Source of the DNA: CAZJDM01 sp964544765
GTDB lineage: Bacteria > Bdellovibrionota_B > Oligoflexia > CAYFLR01
Direction: 5' to 3'
Assembly (NCBI GenBank): GCA_964544765.1
Contig: CAZJDM010000002.1
Coordinates: forward strand, 1-64,000
Length of the DNA stretch: 64,000 nt
The translations under genes and the position numbers were made by a program. Shown one piece after another: positions 8,682 through 17,732 of this stretch (positions within the stretch are counted from its first letter, which is position 1; each line of letters starts with the position of its first letter). Below the pieces are notes generated by a model. That model was not told the DNA's origin, searched no databases, and saw nothing but the letters and a program-made list of their open reading frames with translations.

Positions 8682-10211
8682 TTATGGATTATCGCAATCT
8701 AGGTCTTCTGAAATAGGTTCTCCTTTTAGAAATTTACCTGGTTTTAGATCAAAACGCAGTTCTCCTTGATGGCAAGTAGCCTTAAGACGTGTCACAACCT
8801 TATTAGTGTTTACAACAATTTGGTTAATTTGTATATCCGAAAGGCCAAAGGTTCTTACAATGTAATCATAAATCTCTCCCTTACTTTGCAAATCATTATT
8901 TAACTGGATCAGTTTACGATAAGTTTTGGGATTGATATGACGTAAATTTTCGACCATTTTAGTTTTACGTGAATAATTTTGATATGGATATCTACCGCCA
9001 GCATCATTATCTACCAACATCGTTCGTTGAAGCAGAACCGGATTAAATTCTTTTATTTCATCAGGAGGTGTGGATATTCTTCTCATAGAAACTCTTGGAA
9101 CTTTGCTATCCACTTTTTGCCGCTTAATCTTTTTCTCAGCATCAACCCAATACCAGTACCATTTAAAATCGATATTACCAACTCGATCTTGTTGACTAAA
9201 AATAAAATCAAAGATGGCTATCTCTGACAAATCTTTCATCCAAAATATCATCTGTTCTACAGAGATATATCGATAAACTTTTTCAAGATATGATAAAACC
9301 GTTGTTACTTTTTCTACTCTTGCATATTGTTGTCTCTTACTACTAATATAGCTAGAGTAATTTCTTAAAGTAGATACAATAACTGCTTCTAGTTCTCCAT
9401 TGGTCCGTAGAGCTTTAAAAGCCGGAGTATCTTGAAAATCATAGTTTTGAGCCATACCCCACTTAGATCTAATACCGTTTATTTCAGGACCATACCTTGT
9501 CCCTGGACCTTTTAAAAAAGCACCATAAACCTTTTTTCTATCAATAGTAAAAAGCTCGCTGGTAGGCCGGTAAGAAGATGGGTTACGATCTGCTTCAACG
9601 AAATGATTCCAAGCAGCATTATTCATTCCACCTCTATAAGCTGTAGATGATTGACCTTTTAATGCTACTCTATTCAAATGTTCATCCTTGTCCATTTCTC
9701 TATAAACGGCCACAGGAACCGATACTGAAGTATCAAAAAAACGAGAAAAATGATAGTAAAGTAACGAAGAAGTAGAAAAGGTTCCACTCGTATCAACCGC
9801 ATTCATTGTTTGTTTGATCTTTCCAATAGATTTAATAGAATCATCTGATCTGGCACTTCGACAACCTTGGCTCTCAAAGCCCTCTCTATCATTGTTATAA
9901 GTACTGTCCACTAAATTATAGAGTACAGTACCTGGGCTGGTACTCCATGTTTTAGGACATATTCCAATCTGAGGATCATTATATAAATCCAAGGTACAAT
10001 AAAAATTTTCCTTCTCAGTATCTTTACCAGAATATTTAGCTGAAGGCATTTTATCCAAGATTACACATTGTTCTTCCTTGCCATAATGAGAAGTAAAGAT
10101 AAAAACCTGTCCGGACACTGTCCTTTGAGTTGCGCCAACCGCTTCTATTTGAATAGAAATACCCGCGATAAAAATAAAAACAAAATACCAAACTCTACCA
10201 CTTTTCAACAT
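8682..10211 (-). CDS. Exported protein resembling secreted FAM20C/HipA-type kinases
   Basis: A 509-aa protein with a signal peptide (hydrophobic run after MLKSGR). The second half looks like the catalytic core of FAM20C-type atypical kinases. FDFIFSQQDRVGNIDF (about 334-349) matches the catalytic-loop pattern DRxxxN. MLVDNDAGG (about 398-406) matches the metal-binding 'LDNG' step that replaces DFG in this family. HINPKTYRKLIQL then resembles the following FAM20C helix. An upstream KGQSSTAYRGG and a conserved Cys pattern complete it. The likely role is phosphorylating secreted or periplasmic targets. This is motif reading only; no close homologue is recalled. The start is ATG at 10211 behind GGAGG rather than the GTG 12 bp upstream. 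The neighbours are also exported proteins. Confidence 0.5.
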   Translation of the reverse strand: MLKSGRVWYFVFIFIAGISIQIEAVGATQRTVSGQVFIFTSHYGKEEQCVILDKMPSAKYSGKDTEKENFYCTLDLYNDPQIGICPKTWSTSPGTVLYNLVDSTYNNDREGFESQGCRSARSDDSIKSIGKIKQTMNAVDTSGTFSTSSLLYYHFSRFFDTSVSVPVAVYREMDKDEHLNRVALKGQSSTAYRGGMNNAAWNHFVEADRNPSSYRPTSELFTIDRKKVYGAFLKGPGTRYGPEINGIRSKWGMAQNYDFQDTPAFKALRTNGELEAVIVSTLRNYSSYISSKRQQYARVEKVTTVLSYLEKVYRYISVEQMIFWMKDLSEIAIFDFIFSQQDRVGNIDFKWYWYWVDAEKKIKRQKVDSKVPRVSMRRISTPPDEIKEFNPVLLQRTMLVDNDAGGRYPYQNYSRKTKMVENLRHINPKTYRKLIQLNNDLQSKGEIYDYIVRTFGLSDIQINQIVVNTNKVVTRLKATCHQGELRFDLKPGKFLKGEPISEDLDCDNP

Positions 10212-10367
10212 TACAACCTCCACACAATAGATATTTTTAACTCCTTAAACATACTTAATTATGTCGGGATAAATATCAGTTGCTTAATATTTTTTCAACT
10301 TATATTTAATTTTTAATGATTTATTTAGATGTTTTACAATTTAATAAACAATTACAATAGAAGTCTG

Positions 10368-10715
10368 TTATTCTCCTGGAAAGGTACCGTACCTTTTTCT
10401 ATCAAGATTCTTTTTACTTGTTTTCCTTTGATCAGGAGATGATCCATGACCATCATGATCTTGGTGAGAAACCTGGTTAGCCTGTCCATGGGGAGCACCA
10501 TGGATTCCATGCCCATGATGAGAACCATGACCACTTTTGCAGCCTATTTTTTTATGAATACCATGAGCCAAAATCAATACACCTTGCGTAAGGTTTTCTT
10601 CTACACTAAAAGATTTTTGATTAGGTAATATCTGGTTCCACACTGTCAATAGAGATACTAAAACCATAAGCACCAAATTTCTTTTAATTATAATTGCTAT
10701 TGATAGACTCATCAT
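10368..10715 (-). CDS. Small exported His/Gly-rich protein
   Basis: A 115-aa protein with a hydrophobic N-terminal segment (about residues 5-26) acting as signal or anchor. A His-rich stretch at about 60-91 reads GHGSHHGHGIHGAPHGQ then VSHQDHDGHG, and the C-terminus is basic. The His density suggests binding of Ni, Zn or Cu, as in His-rich metal-storage or chaperone proteins; that is inference. Start ATGATG is preceded by GGAG. No homologue is recognised. A 60-aa frame on the same strand (10352-10534) is a shadow of the repetitive codons. Confidence 0.6.
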   Translation of the reverse strand: MMSLSIAIIIKRNLVLMVLVSLLTVWNQILPNQKSFSVEENLTQGVLILAHGIHKKIGCKSGHGSHHGHGIHGAPHGQANQVSHQDHDGHGSSPDQRKTSKKNLDRKRYGTFPGE

Positions 10716-10884
10716 AAATCTCCATCATTATTGTTTAATTAAAATCCAATTTATGCTCTATCTATCTATTTATTCAAGCCGTTAAGAAAGCAGCGTCTCT
10801 GACTTAATAGCTTAAATCGTGGAAGATTTTGCTCACAGACATCACCGGCACTTATTTACAACCTACAAGAATTATTATATTTTA

Positions 10885-11124
10885 TTATTTAGAATCAAGA
10901 TCAAAAAAAGAAAAGAACTCTTTGGTTTTTTGATACGCTGCTTTCTTAATAAATTCTCGATCACCTCGAAAAATTTTTTTATCTCCACTTTGATCATACT
11001 TCTGTACAAAATCACGAAAGACTTGCTTCATCTTAGTTCGAAGAACTTCTCTTTCCTCGATAGAGTCATCATTTTCATTGATTGAATCGAAATGAGGTCT
11101 GATTTTATTTTTTAAATCATTCAT
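10885..11124 (-). CDS. Small charged hypothetical protein
   Basis: A 79-aa highly charged, apparently cytosolic protein (MNDLKNKIRPHFDS start) with predicted helices and a Lys-rich C-terminus. A segment DQSGDKKIFRGD loosely resembles an EF-hand loop but lacks the central Gly, so calcium binding is doubtful. ATG at 11124 follows an AAGG site; a GTG at 11136 would add four residues. No family is recognised. It precedes nothing obvious in operon with it. Confidence 0.5.
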   Translation of the reverse strand: MNDLKNKIRPHFDSINENDDSIEEREVLRTKMKQVFRDFVQKYDQSGDKKIFRGDREFIKKAAYQKTKEFFSFFDLDSK

Positions 11125-11188
11125 GTAAAAAAACACACCTTTTTAGCTGGCCGGACCCTATCATATTAAATTTCCCAAAACAATTAAA

Positions 11189-13078
11189 TTAATATACTCG
11201 TAAATAAGCAGGCTCCATTTTAGATTTCCAAAGTATTTGACCATTAATATCAAGTACTTGAACGTGAGTATTGAGCCATCTGGTTAAACCTTGAGCCTCA
11301 ACATGGCTCCGAGGTCTTCGCACCAAACCAGCCGGAAGAGCTGAATAAGGAACATCAACCTTAACTCCTTTAAAACAGTCCGTTTTAGCTGTAACACTAT
11401 GTATATAACATGAATTCATGTCCTTATTAAAAGCGGATTCAGGACTCCATTTAACAAAATACAAATCCAATACTGATCGATAAGGTGAAACAAGCCAATA
11501 ATTATACGAATGCTCCTCTTCAGACTCAAGCTCCAGAAGCTGTCTTTGATTTCTTAAATTAAAACGGATATATCTTGGTTTAATTTTAAGTTCATTTCTT
11601 ACTCCCTTTGAAGAATGAGAACTTACAAAAGCACGGACCAATTCAGAAATATACTTCCAACCATAAGTAACCGAAAAACCACAATGACTCCCTCTCCAGG
11701 TAGAAACAACATTTAAAGACGTCCCAGTAAGTCCCCGATGTTTATTCTTTAATGGCTTTGCATTTTGATAATACCTGACAACTGGATCATTTTCAGCTGA
11801 CACCACTAATGTCGGTGTAGTAACCAAGTGAGAATAAGAAAGGAAGTTATTTAACTTCCAAAAATCCCGCTTGGTTCTTATTCGCTCCTTATCAAAAGGA
11901 GAAGGCAACTGATTACCTGACTGACTATAACGTCTATAATAATCTAAAGAACCTCTAACAATTATGTTTATCAAACGGTTGGGATCTAATGCCCCTTCAC
12001 TTGGCAATAACTTTCCTAATGAAGGAATAATACCTCTAATTTTATACAAACTTTGCCAAGATTTCCTATTAAATAAATCTACGCTGGTTCTACTTCCCTT
12101 TGTATACAGAAAATCAATCGCATCTTTTAGTTGTACAACCGGACAAAACGAAATAACACTACTTAAATAAGGTTGTTGATCATTATCTAGGTTCAAGGAA
12201 CTGAACAAAGATGCATACAAAGCTGCATGCCCTCCCAAACTCACTCCAATTATATGAACATCTGAAGTATATTTACCTAAAACACCACTTTTTGCCCACT
12301 TAGCAACCTCAAATAATTGAGTCCCTTCAAACACGCCTCCAATGCCAAATTGCCTATTATCAATTTGATAATCTGAACCCGAAATACTTCCCAATAACAT
12401 AACATTAAAAGGACCTTCATCAAATAAGTGCATCATCATTATCTTTAGTGGAGACGAGTCCGCAACATTGCACATTATACCGCACTTCACAATCACCAAT
12501 GGTCTTTTCTTTTTGCCTTTCTGAATAGCCACAATTGGTCTAACAATCTGTCCATCAGGCAGTTTAATTCTAAGCAATCTAACCTGAGGATGTTTAAGAA
12601 TATCATAATAAACCAGTGAGCTATAAAAAATAGGAAGATAATTACCCGAGGAAATCCCCGCCATATAATAATTACAAGCATCAAAAAACTTCTTAATAGA
12701 TCTTACTTGCTTCGAAGGTGACCCAGCATTTCGATGAATCCGTCTTTTTAAATCAGTAGGCAAACAACCACGCGGAGCATAATTCCCTGTAAAAGACAAT
12801 GATGGGAAACTGTGTCTCTTTCGAATACGTTTTATCATTCTTTCAGTGAAACCCTCACCGTTTAAATATGCTCGTAAAGAATAAGGAATCTCCCGCAGGT
12901 ATCTGTCTGATGAAGGGATACTCCCGACAGAAACATTTTCTAACTCTTTTAAAATGATCTGACTAATATCCTGCTTTGCAGCTAACTGATTATTTATGCA
13001 CCAATTTAAATCCATGCTCCAATTTAAAAATGAAACTAAAACCAATACCGAAGTAAATATCAAATACCGCAACAACAC
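11189..13078 (-). CDS. Exported alpha/beta-hydrolase (paralogue of the one at 30508-32361)
   Basis: A 629-aa protein with a signal peptide (MLLRYLIFTSVLVLVSFLNW). The hydrolase domain is central: oxyanion-side strand PLVIVKCGIMCN at about 193-204, nucleophile elbow GVSLGG with Ser near 280, acid block VVSAENDPVV, and His in WRGSHCGF. The long N- and C-terminal extensions are not recognised. The layout resembles the YheT-type hydrolase group. A second copy with the same architecture, including the C-terminal block around RW(L/A)N, is a lipoprotein at 30508-32361, so the two are diverged paralogues. The start is GTG behind GGAGG. Substrate unknown; an esterase or lipase role outside the cytoplasm is plausible. 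Confidence 0.75.
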   Translation of the reverse strand: MLLRYLIFTSVLVLVSFLNWSMDLNWCINNQLAAKQDISQIILKELENVSVGSIPSSDRYLREIPYSLRAYLNGEGFTERMIKRIRKRHSFPSLSFTGNYAPRGCLPTDLKRRIHRNAGSPSKQVRSIKKFFDACNYYMAGISSGNYLPIFYSSLVYYDILKHPQVRLLRIKLPDGQIVRPIVAIQKGKKKRPLVIVKCGIMCNVADSSPLKIMMMHLFDEGPFNVMLLGSISGSDYQIDNRQFGIGGVFEGTQLFEVAKWAKSGVLGKYTSDVHIIGVSLGGHAALYASLFSSLNLDNDQQPYLSSVISFCPVVQLKDAIDFLYTKGSRTSVDLFNRKSWQSLYKIRGIIPSLGKLLPSEGALDPNRLINIIVRGSLDYYRRYSQSGNQLPSPFDKERIRTKRDFWKLNNFLSYSHLVTTPTLVVSAENDPVVRYYQNAKPLKNKHRGLTGTSLNVVSTWRGSHCGFSVTYGWKYISELVRAFVSSHSSKGVRNELKIKPRYIRFNLRNQRQLLELESEEEHSYNYWLVSPYRSVLDLYFVKWSPESAFNKDMNSCYIHSVTAKTDCFKGVKVDVPYSALPAGLVRRPRSHVEAQGLTRWLNTHVQVLDINGQILWKSKMEPAYLRVY

Positions 13079-13535
13079 GCATCCTCCAACATACTATAAA
13101 TACAGACATATATCCGAGTTTATAAAAAAATATAAATTAATTTCTAACTCACACTATTCACTCATTATCGTTCAAATGTAAAGTAGAAAATTATCTCTTG
13201 CAAAATAGTCTTAATATGTTAGCCTCACTTTGGCGCCTATTAAAGTTCAACAACGTTTGAACTGATTAAGTTCGATAGAACTTAAATAAAGGCTACCAAA
13301 TAGAAAAATGAATAACTTTTAACGTACTAGTATTATGGACTTGATCAATGAGACAGGTACCATCAGATAAGATATTCCCTAAAAATTATTTTCTCTCGAC
13401 CAATCATTCATTTTCCGATAATTCATATTCCATTAATTTATATTGCCGACATTTGTATTACCGATGTAATAAAATCGGGTTCTGTCTAAAAAGAGCAAGA
13501 ATAAAACTATCTTGAGCTAAATGGAGGTTTTTAAG
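13079..13535. other. Divergent intergenic region upstream of the pantothenate operon
   Basis: About 457 bp with no gene, between the divergent hydrolase and panB. It holds a cluster of inverted repeats at 13220-13295 (listed separately), a weak TTGCCG (about 13444) to TAATAA promoter-like pair, and a short stem CCGAT/ATCGG just before panB. Otherwise AT-rich and featureless to the eye. Confidence 0.5.
13220..13295. promoter_or_regulatory. Nested inverted-repeat cluster upstream of panB
   Basis: Two adjacent hairpins share the same core. AGTTCAA-caacgt-TTGAACT is at 13244-13263 and TTAAGTTC-gata-GAACTTAA at 13266-13285. Both lie inside an outer repeat TAGCCT (13220-13225) / AGGCTA (13290-13295). 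The repeated AGTTC/GAACT half-sites suggest tandem operator sites or a structured leader RNA. Function is inferred only. Confidence 0.5.
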
Positions 13536-14321
13536 TTGAATATAAACACATTCTACCAAATGAAACGAGAAAAGCGAAAGATATCTATGGTCACAGCATA
13601 TGACTATTGGTCAGCCAGACTAATTAACATGTCAGATATCAACTGTATTTTGGTCGGTGATAGTTTGGCAATGGTGATGCATGGCCACAAGACCACCATT
13701 CAAGCTACACCTTCCATGATGGCAACTCATATAGAGATGGTTGCTAAGGGAGCACCAGATAAGTTTATTATTGGAGACATGCCTTTTTTAAGTTTCCGCA
13801 AGGGACGCGAGTACGCGCTAGACACAGTTCAGCAATTAATACAAGCGGGAGCTCACGCTGTCAAACTAGAGGAGGTCACGGGCCACGAAGAAATTATCGA
13901 ACATATCATTAATTCTGGAGTTCCGGTTATGGGACATTTAGGTTTGACCCCGCAATCGATCCATCAATTAGGGGGCTATAAAGTTCAAGCCAAAGATGCA
14001 GAAGCTCAAAAAATCTTATTTAACAAAGCCAAGACTCTCCATAAGTTAGGTTGCTTTTCTCTGGTATTAGAATGTGTTCCTTCTGATATTGCTGACTGTA
14101 TCACCAAAGAATTACCTATCCCTGTTATAGGTATTGGAGCAGGTGCTAATGTGGACGGACAAGTTCTTGTACTGCACGATATGCTTGGTTTGAACAACAC
14201 CTTCTCTCCTAAATTTATTCGACAATATTTAAATGGAGAGGACTTAATAATTAACGCTTGTAACCAATTCGATCAGGATTGTAAAAACATGTCATTTCCT
14301 GGCCCCAAAGAAAGCTATTAA
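13536..14321 (+). CDS. panB: Ketopantoate hydroxymethyltransferase
   Basis: First committed step of pantothenate synthesis: it adds a hydroxymethyl group from methylene-tetrahydrofolate to alpha-ketoisovalerate. The sequence shows ISMVTAYDYWSARL, ILVGDSLAMVMHGH, the metal and substrate region FIIGDMPFLSF, HAVKLEE, VMGHLGLTPQSIHQLGGYKVQ and IPVIGIGAGANVDGQVLVLHDMLG, all PanB hallmarks. The TTG at 13536 is the better start because GGAGG sits 8 bp before it; an ATG at 13521 contains that GGAGG within its own codons. The 261-aa length is normal. First gene of panB-panC-coaBC-coaX-panD. Confidence 0.95.
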   Translation: MNINTFYQMKREKRKISMVTAYDYWSARLINMSDINCILVGDSLAMVMHGHKTTIQATPSMMATHIEMVAKGAPDKFIIGDMPFLSFRKGREYALDTVQQLIQAGAHAVKLEEVTGHEEIIEHIINSGVPVMGHLGLTPQSIHQLGGYKVQAKDAEAQKILFNKAKTLHKLGCFSLVLECVPSDIADCITKELPIPVIGIGAGANVDGQVLVLHDMLGLNNTFSPKFIRQYLNGEDLIINACNQFDQDCKNMSFPGPKESY

Positions 14322-14406
14322 AAATTTCACCAAAGAAGGTTACTAAAGTAAGACAGAATGCAAATAAGAACCCAAGTAAAAATAAAAAAGTTAGGAGATA
14401 CTTTTC

Positions 14407-15177
14407 ATGACAACCATAATTACCCAAGTTGAAAAATGGAAAATCATTAACAAAAAAAATAAATCGATTGGCTTTGTTCCAACCATGGGAGCGCTTCATG
14501 CGGGTCATCTTTCTCTAATAAAAAAATCAAATGCTGAAAACGACATCACTTTGGTAAGTATATTTGTTAATCCTACTCAATTTGATGAACCCAAAGATTT
14601 TGAATCTTACCCACAAACATGGGAAGAAGATTTGAAAAAATTAAAGAAACTTAAAGTAGACTATCTTCTTCACCCATCATACGAAGAATTATATCCACAT
14701 CAATATAGATTTAAAGTAACCGAAAATAAATTTAGTAATCAATTATGCGGTAAACACAGGCCAGGACACTTTGATGGGATGCTAACTATAGTGCTGAAAC
14801 TTTTAATGATAGCTAATGCTGATCGAGCATACTTTGGCGAAAAAGATTGCCAACAATTTGTTTTGATCCGCGACATGGCTGCTAGTTTTTTTTTAAGAAC
14901 TCAAATTATCTCTTGTCCCACTGTACGAGAAAAAAACGGACTGGCCATGAGTTCTCGCAATCAACATTTATCTGACCAAGAAAAAGCTTTAGCCAGCAAT
15001 TTCCCTAAATTACTGGTTTCCTCCCAACCAGCTTTAAAAGTTAGTGAGAAACTTAACAATTTAGGTCTTAAAGTTGATTATATAGAAGATATCAATAATC
15101 GTAGATTTGGTGCAGTAAGAATTGGCAAAACTCGATTAATTGATAATGTTCCAATAATGGGACAATTAAGGCAATGA
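14407..15177 (+). CDS. panC: Pantothenate synthetase
   Basis: ATP-dependent ligation of pantoate and beta-alanine. The nucleotidyltransferase motif GFVPTMGALHAGHLSL (about 22-37) includes the HxGH site. SIFVNPTQFDEPKDF, RPGHFDGMLTIVLKL, ADRAYFGEKDCQQ and the KMSKS-like SSRNQHLS follow. At 256 aa it is shorter than the usual ~280, mostly in the C-terminal domain. ATG has TTAGGAG upstream; it lies 85 bp after panB and 59 bp before coaBC. Confidence 0.95.
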   Translation: MTTIITQVEKWKIINKKNKSIGFVPTMGALHAGHLSLIKKSNAENDITLVSIFVNPTQFDEPKDFESYPQTWEEDLKKLKKLKVDYLLHPSYEELYPHQYRFKVTENKFSNQLCGKHRPGHFDGMLTIVLKLLMIANADRAYFGEKDCQQFVLIRDMAASFFLRTQIISCPTVREKNGLAMSSRNQHLSDQEKALASNFPKLLVSSQPALKVSEKLNNLGLKVDYIEDINNRRFGAVRIGKTRLIDNVPIMGQLRQ

Positions 15178-15236
15178 GAGAAAATTTATAAGAGAATCAT
15201 AACATATATCGTATCAAGACGAGAGGATTATAGATA

Positions 15237-16502
15237 ATGTCAAAAGGTAATATTTTATTTAAACTAACAGGATCAATTGCCTGCTTTAAAGCATGTCAAT
15301 TAATATCCTCTCTAGTACAAGAAGGCTACCAGGTACAAACCGTCGCTAGTGACAGCGCCTTACGTTTTATTGGAACCGCTACCTTGGAGGCCCTAACTGG
15401 CAAACCCGTATTTACAGATGCCTTTCAATCAGGTCATATTTTAGATCACATTAATCATTCCAAATGGGCTGATCTTGCCATTTTATGTCCAGCTACAGCA
15501 AACTCGATTCAAAAGTTAGTAAATGGCTCGGCCAGTGACTGCATAGGAAGTTTATTTTTATCTTGGGACCGACAAAAACCATATTTAGTCGCACCTGCTA
15601 TGAATCACCATATGCTAAGCCATCCTGCCACAGAGCAAGCCCTGGTTCAACTGGTGAATTGGGGAGTAAACGTACTACCAACGGAGTATGGAATTCAAGC
15701 ATGTGGAGATGTCGGACTAGGTAGACTTCTTGATATTAATAAGATCTTTGAAACTATTGAATCTCAATTTCAAAATATTCGATCTTCTAACGAAATAAAA
15801 AACAATGCTCCTTTAAATATACTTGTTACTTACGGTCCGACTCAGGAACCCATTGATGGTGTACGTTTTATAAGCAATCACAGCACAGGTCAAACCGGAT
15901 CAAAACTGGTTGAATATTTTTCTCTACAAGGACATCATACTACATGCCTAATCAGTAAAAACGCCATTCAACCTAAATACGCTCATAAAGTTGTTCCCTT
16001 CACCACCTATCAGGATCTCCAAGATAAATTAAACGAGACACTAGGTAATAAATCATTTGACGGCGTTATTCATTTGGCTGCCGTAAGTGATTATTCGGTG
16101 TCTTCTATTAATAATGGCAACCAACAATTTAAACCCTCTACTTCTTTAAAATTGGCTTCAAAATTTGATTCCATGTCTTTAAACCTAAAACGAAATCCTA
16201 AATTAATTCTTGATATAAAATCTTTATCGCAAAATGATGCTACTAAAGTTATTGCCTTCAAATTAACTCAAGAACAAAAAGAAGACCATCTTAAAGAACA
16301 GATTTTTCAACTTAGTCTTAGATCTGAAGTTGATTACGTGGTACACAACGACATGTACGACATTAAAAATAAAAAACATGTTTTTACTATATATGAAGGA
16401 GAAAAAAACTTATTTGACAAGCTATCTTATCAAAGCTTGGCTAAAAAACTTGAATATTTAGTGAAGAGTCCGACGACTAAAGATCGCCAGGCTTCCAAAT
16501 AG
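15237..16502 (+). CDS. coaBC: Bifunctional phosphopantothenoylcysteine synthetase/decarboxylase
   Basis: Couples 4'-phosphopantothenate to cysteine and decarboxylates the product (CoA steps 2 and 3). The N-terminal flavoprotein CoaC domain has LTGSIACFKACQLI, the catalytic His in HINHSKWAD, PAMNHHML, and the active-site block QACGDVGLGRL. The C-terminal CoaB domain starts near residue 190 with ILVTYGPTQEPIDGVRFISN and HSTGQTGSKL. The usual VTAGGT is changed to VTYGPT. Length 421 aa is typical. Central gene of the operon, 42 bp before coaX. Confidence 0.93.
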   Translation: MSKGNILFKLTGSIACFKACQLISSLVQEGYQVQTVASDSALRFIGTATLEALTGKPVFTDAFQSGHILDHINHSKWADLAILCPATANSIQKLVNGSASDCIGSLFLSWDRQKPYLVAPAMNHHMLSHPATEQALVQLVNWGVNVLPTEYGIQACGDVGLGRLLDINKIFETIESQFQNIRSSNEIKNNAPLNILVTYGPTQEPIDGVRFISNHSTGQTGSKLVEYFSLQGHHTTCLISKNAIQPKYAHKVVPFTTYQDLQDKLNETLGNKSFDGVIHLAAVSDYSVSSINNGNQQFKPSTSLKLASKFDSMSLNLKRNPKLILDIKSLSQNDATKVIAFKLTQEQKEDHLKEQIFQLSLRSEVDYVVHNDMYDIKNKKHVFTIYEGEKNLFDKLSYQSLAKKLEYLVKSPTTKDRQASK

Positions 16503-16544
16503 GAAATCCTACTTCACATTCTTAGATAAAAAAGGACTTTTTAA

Positions 16545-17324
16545 ATGATACTAACTTTAGATGTAGGAAACTCCCAAATATTTGGTGGGGTTACCGAAAA
16601 TGAAAAATTAATTCTTCAATTTCGTAAGACCTCAAAAGGTCGAAGTAGCTCTGACGAAATTGGCTTGTTCTTAAGGCAGGTATTACGTGAAAATAATATC
16701 AATCCGGATAAGGTAAGACATATTGCCATTTGCTCAGTTGTTCCCGATATTGTTCATTCCTTGATCAACAGCAGCAAAAAATACTTTAATATGACACCAT
16801 TTATTTTGCAAGCAGGAGTAAAAACCGGTTTAAAGATCAAATACCGCAACCCATTGGAAGTTGGCACTGACCGCATCGCTAATTCTATTGGAGCTAATTA
16901 CCTTTTTCCCAATCGAAACATTGTGATTATTGATTTCGGAACAGCTACCACCCTTTGCGCAGTCAATACAGATAAATCCTACTTAGGTGGTCTAATTATG
17001 CCAGGACTCCGATTATCCATGGAATCATTAGTAACAGGAACCGCTAAATTACCCGCGGTTGAAATTGCTGAACCCGCATCTTTGCTGGGACGAACTACCA
17101 TAGAAAGTATCCAGTCTGGATTATATTATGGGCATTTAACCTCTATTAGAGAAATAAGCAAGAAAATTATCACTGAATATTTTAATGATCCTAATCATAA
17201 GAAGCCTATCGTTGTGGGTACTGGCGGCTTTGCCAGACTCTTTAGTGAACAAGGTGTTTTTGATGCCCATTTACCGGAACTGGTGCATATCGGTTTAAGA
17301 AGGGCATTGTTTCTAAATATATAA
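16545..17324 (+). CDS. coaX: Type III pantothenate kinase
   Basis: Phosphorylates pantothenate, the first CoA step; the type III enzyme is insensitive to CoA feedback. The ASKHA-fold motifs are present: LTLDVGNSQIFGG at 3-15, AICSVVPDI, GTDRIANSIGAN, IVIIDFGTATTL and GGLIMPGLRLSMESLV. The 259-aa length is normal. AAAGGA precedes the ATG. Placement between coaBC and panD makes this one of the few loci joining pantothenate synthesis directly to its use. Confidence 0.95.
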   Translation: MILTLDVGNSQIFGGVTENEKLILQFRKTSKGRSSSDEIGLFLRQVLRENNINPDKVRHIAICSVVPDIVHSLINSSKKYFNMTPFILQAGVKTGLKIKYRNPLEVGTDRIANSIGANYLFPNRNIVIIDFGTATTLCAVNTDKSYLGGLIMPGLRLSMESLVTGTAKLPAVEIAEPASLLGRTTIESIQSGLYYGHLTSIREISKKIITEYFNDPNHKKPIVVGTGGFARLFSEQGVFDAHLPELVHIGLRRALFLNI

Positions 17325-17350
17325 TATATTCAAAGAAATAGGAGAAATAG

Positions 17351-17701
17351 ATGAAACGTAACATGCTTAAATCAAAAATACATAGGGCCACGATCACGGA
17401 AGCAGATCTTTCCTATGAAGGATCCATTACTATAGATCGCACTTTATGCGATACATCTCAAATCTATCAATATGAAAAGGTAGATATATATAATTGCAGT
17501 AATGGAGAACGATTTTCCACCTATGTTATGTATGGACAACCGGGAGAAATCTGTTTAAATGGTGCCGCAGCACGTCGTGTGCAAAAAGATGACATTATAA
17601 TTATCGCATCATACGTACAATTAGAGGATCATTTATGCGCTGAATATAAGCCTATAAAAGTTTTTGTTGATGAGGAAAACAAAATTAAAGAAATAGGTTG
17701 A
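17351..17701 (+). CDS. panD: Aspartate 1-decarboxylase (pyruvoyl enzyme precursor)
   Basis: Makes beta-alanine for PanC. The 116-aa zymogen carries the self-cleavage site YEGSI near residue 22-26, where Ser becomes the pyruvoyl group. ADLSYEGSITID, NGERFSTYV, GEICLNGAAARRVQ and DIIIIASY fit the family throughout. AGGAG lies upstream of ATG, 26 bp after coaX. With panB and panC it supplies pantothenate, apart from ketopantoate reductase, which is not in view. Confidence 0.95.
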   Translation: MKRNMLKSKIHRATITEADLSYEGSITIDRTLCDTSQIYQYEKVDIYNCSNGERFSTYVMYGQPGEICLNGAAARRVQKDDIIIIASYVQLEDHLCAEYKPIKVFVDEENKIKEIG

Positions 17702-17732
17702 AATTTCGTTCAATTTCTTATATGAGATTCTC

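Noticed and set aside
10352..10534. 60-codon ORF overlapping the His-rich protein in another frame
   Set aside because: Met-rich translation (MVMVLIMGMESMV) is an artefact of the CAT/CCA-rich repeat; the other frame has signal peptide and ribosome-binding site.
10819..11085. Plus-strand 88-codon ORF
   Set aside because: AT-rich frame opposite the small charged protein at 10885-11124, which has the better composition.
10885..11124. EF-hand calcium-binding protein
   Set aside because: The DQSGDKKIFRGD segment lacks the central Gly and a second loop.
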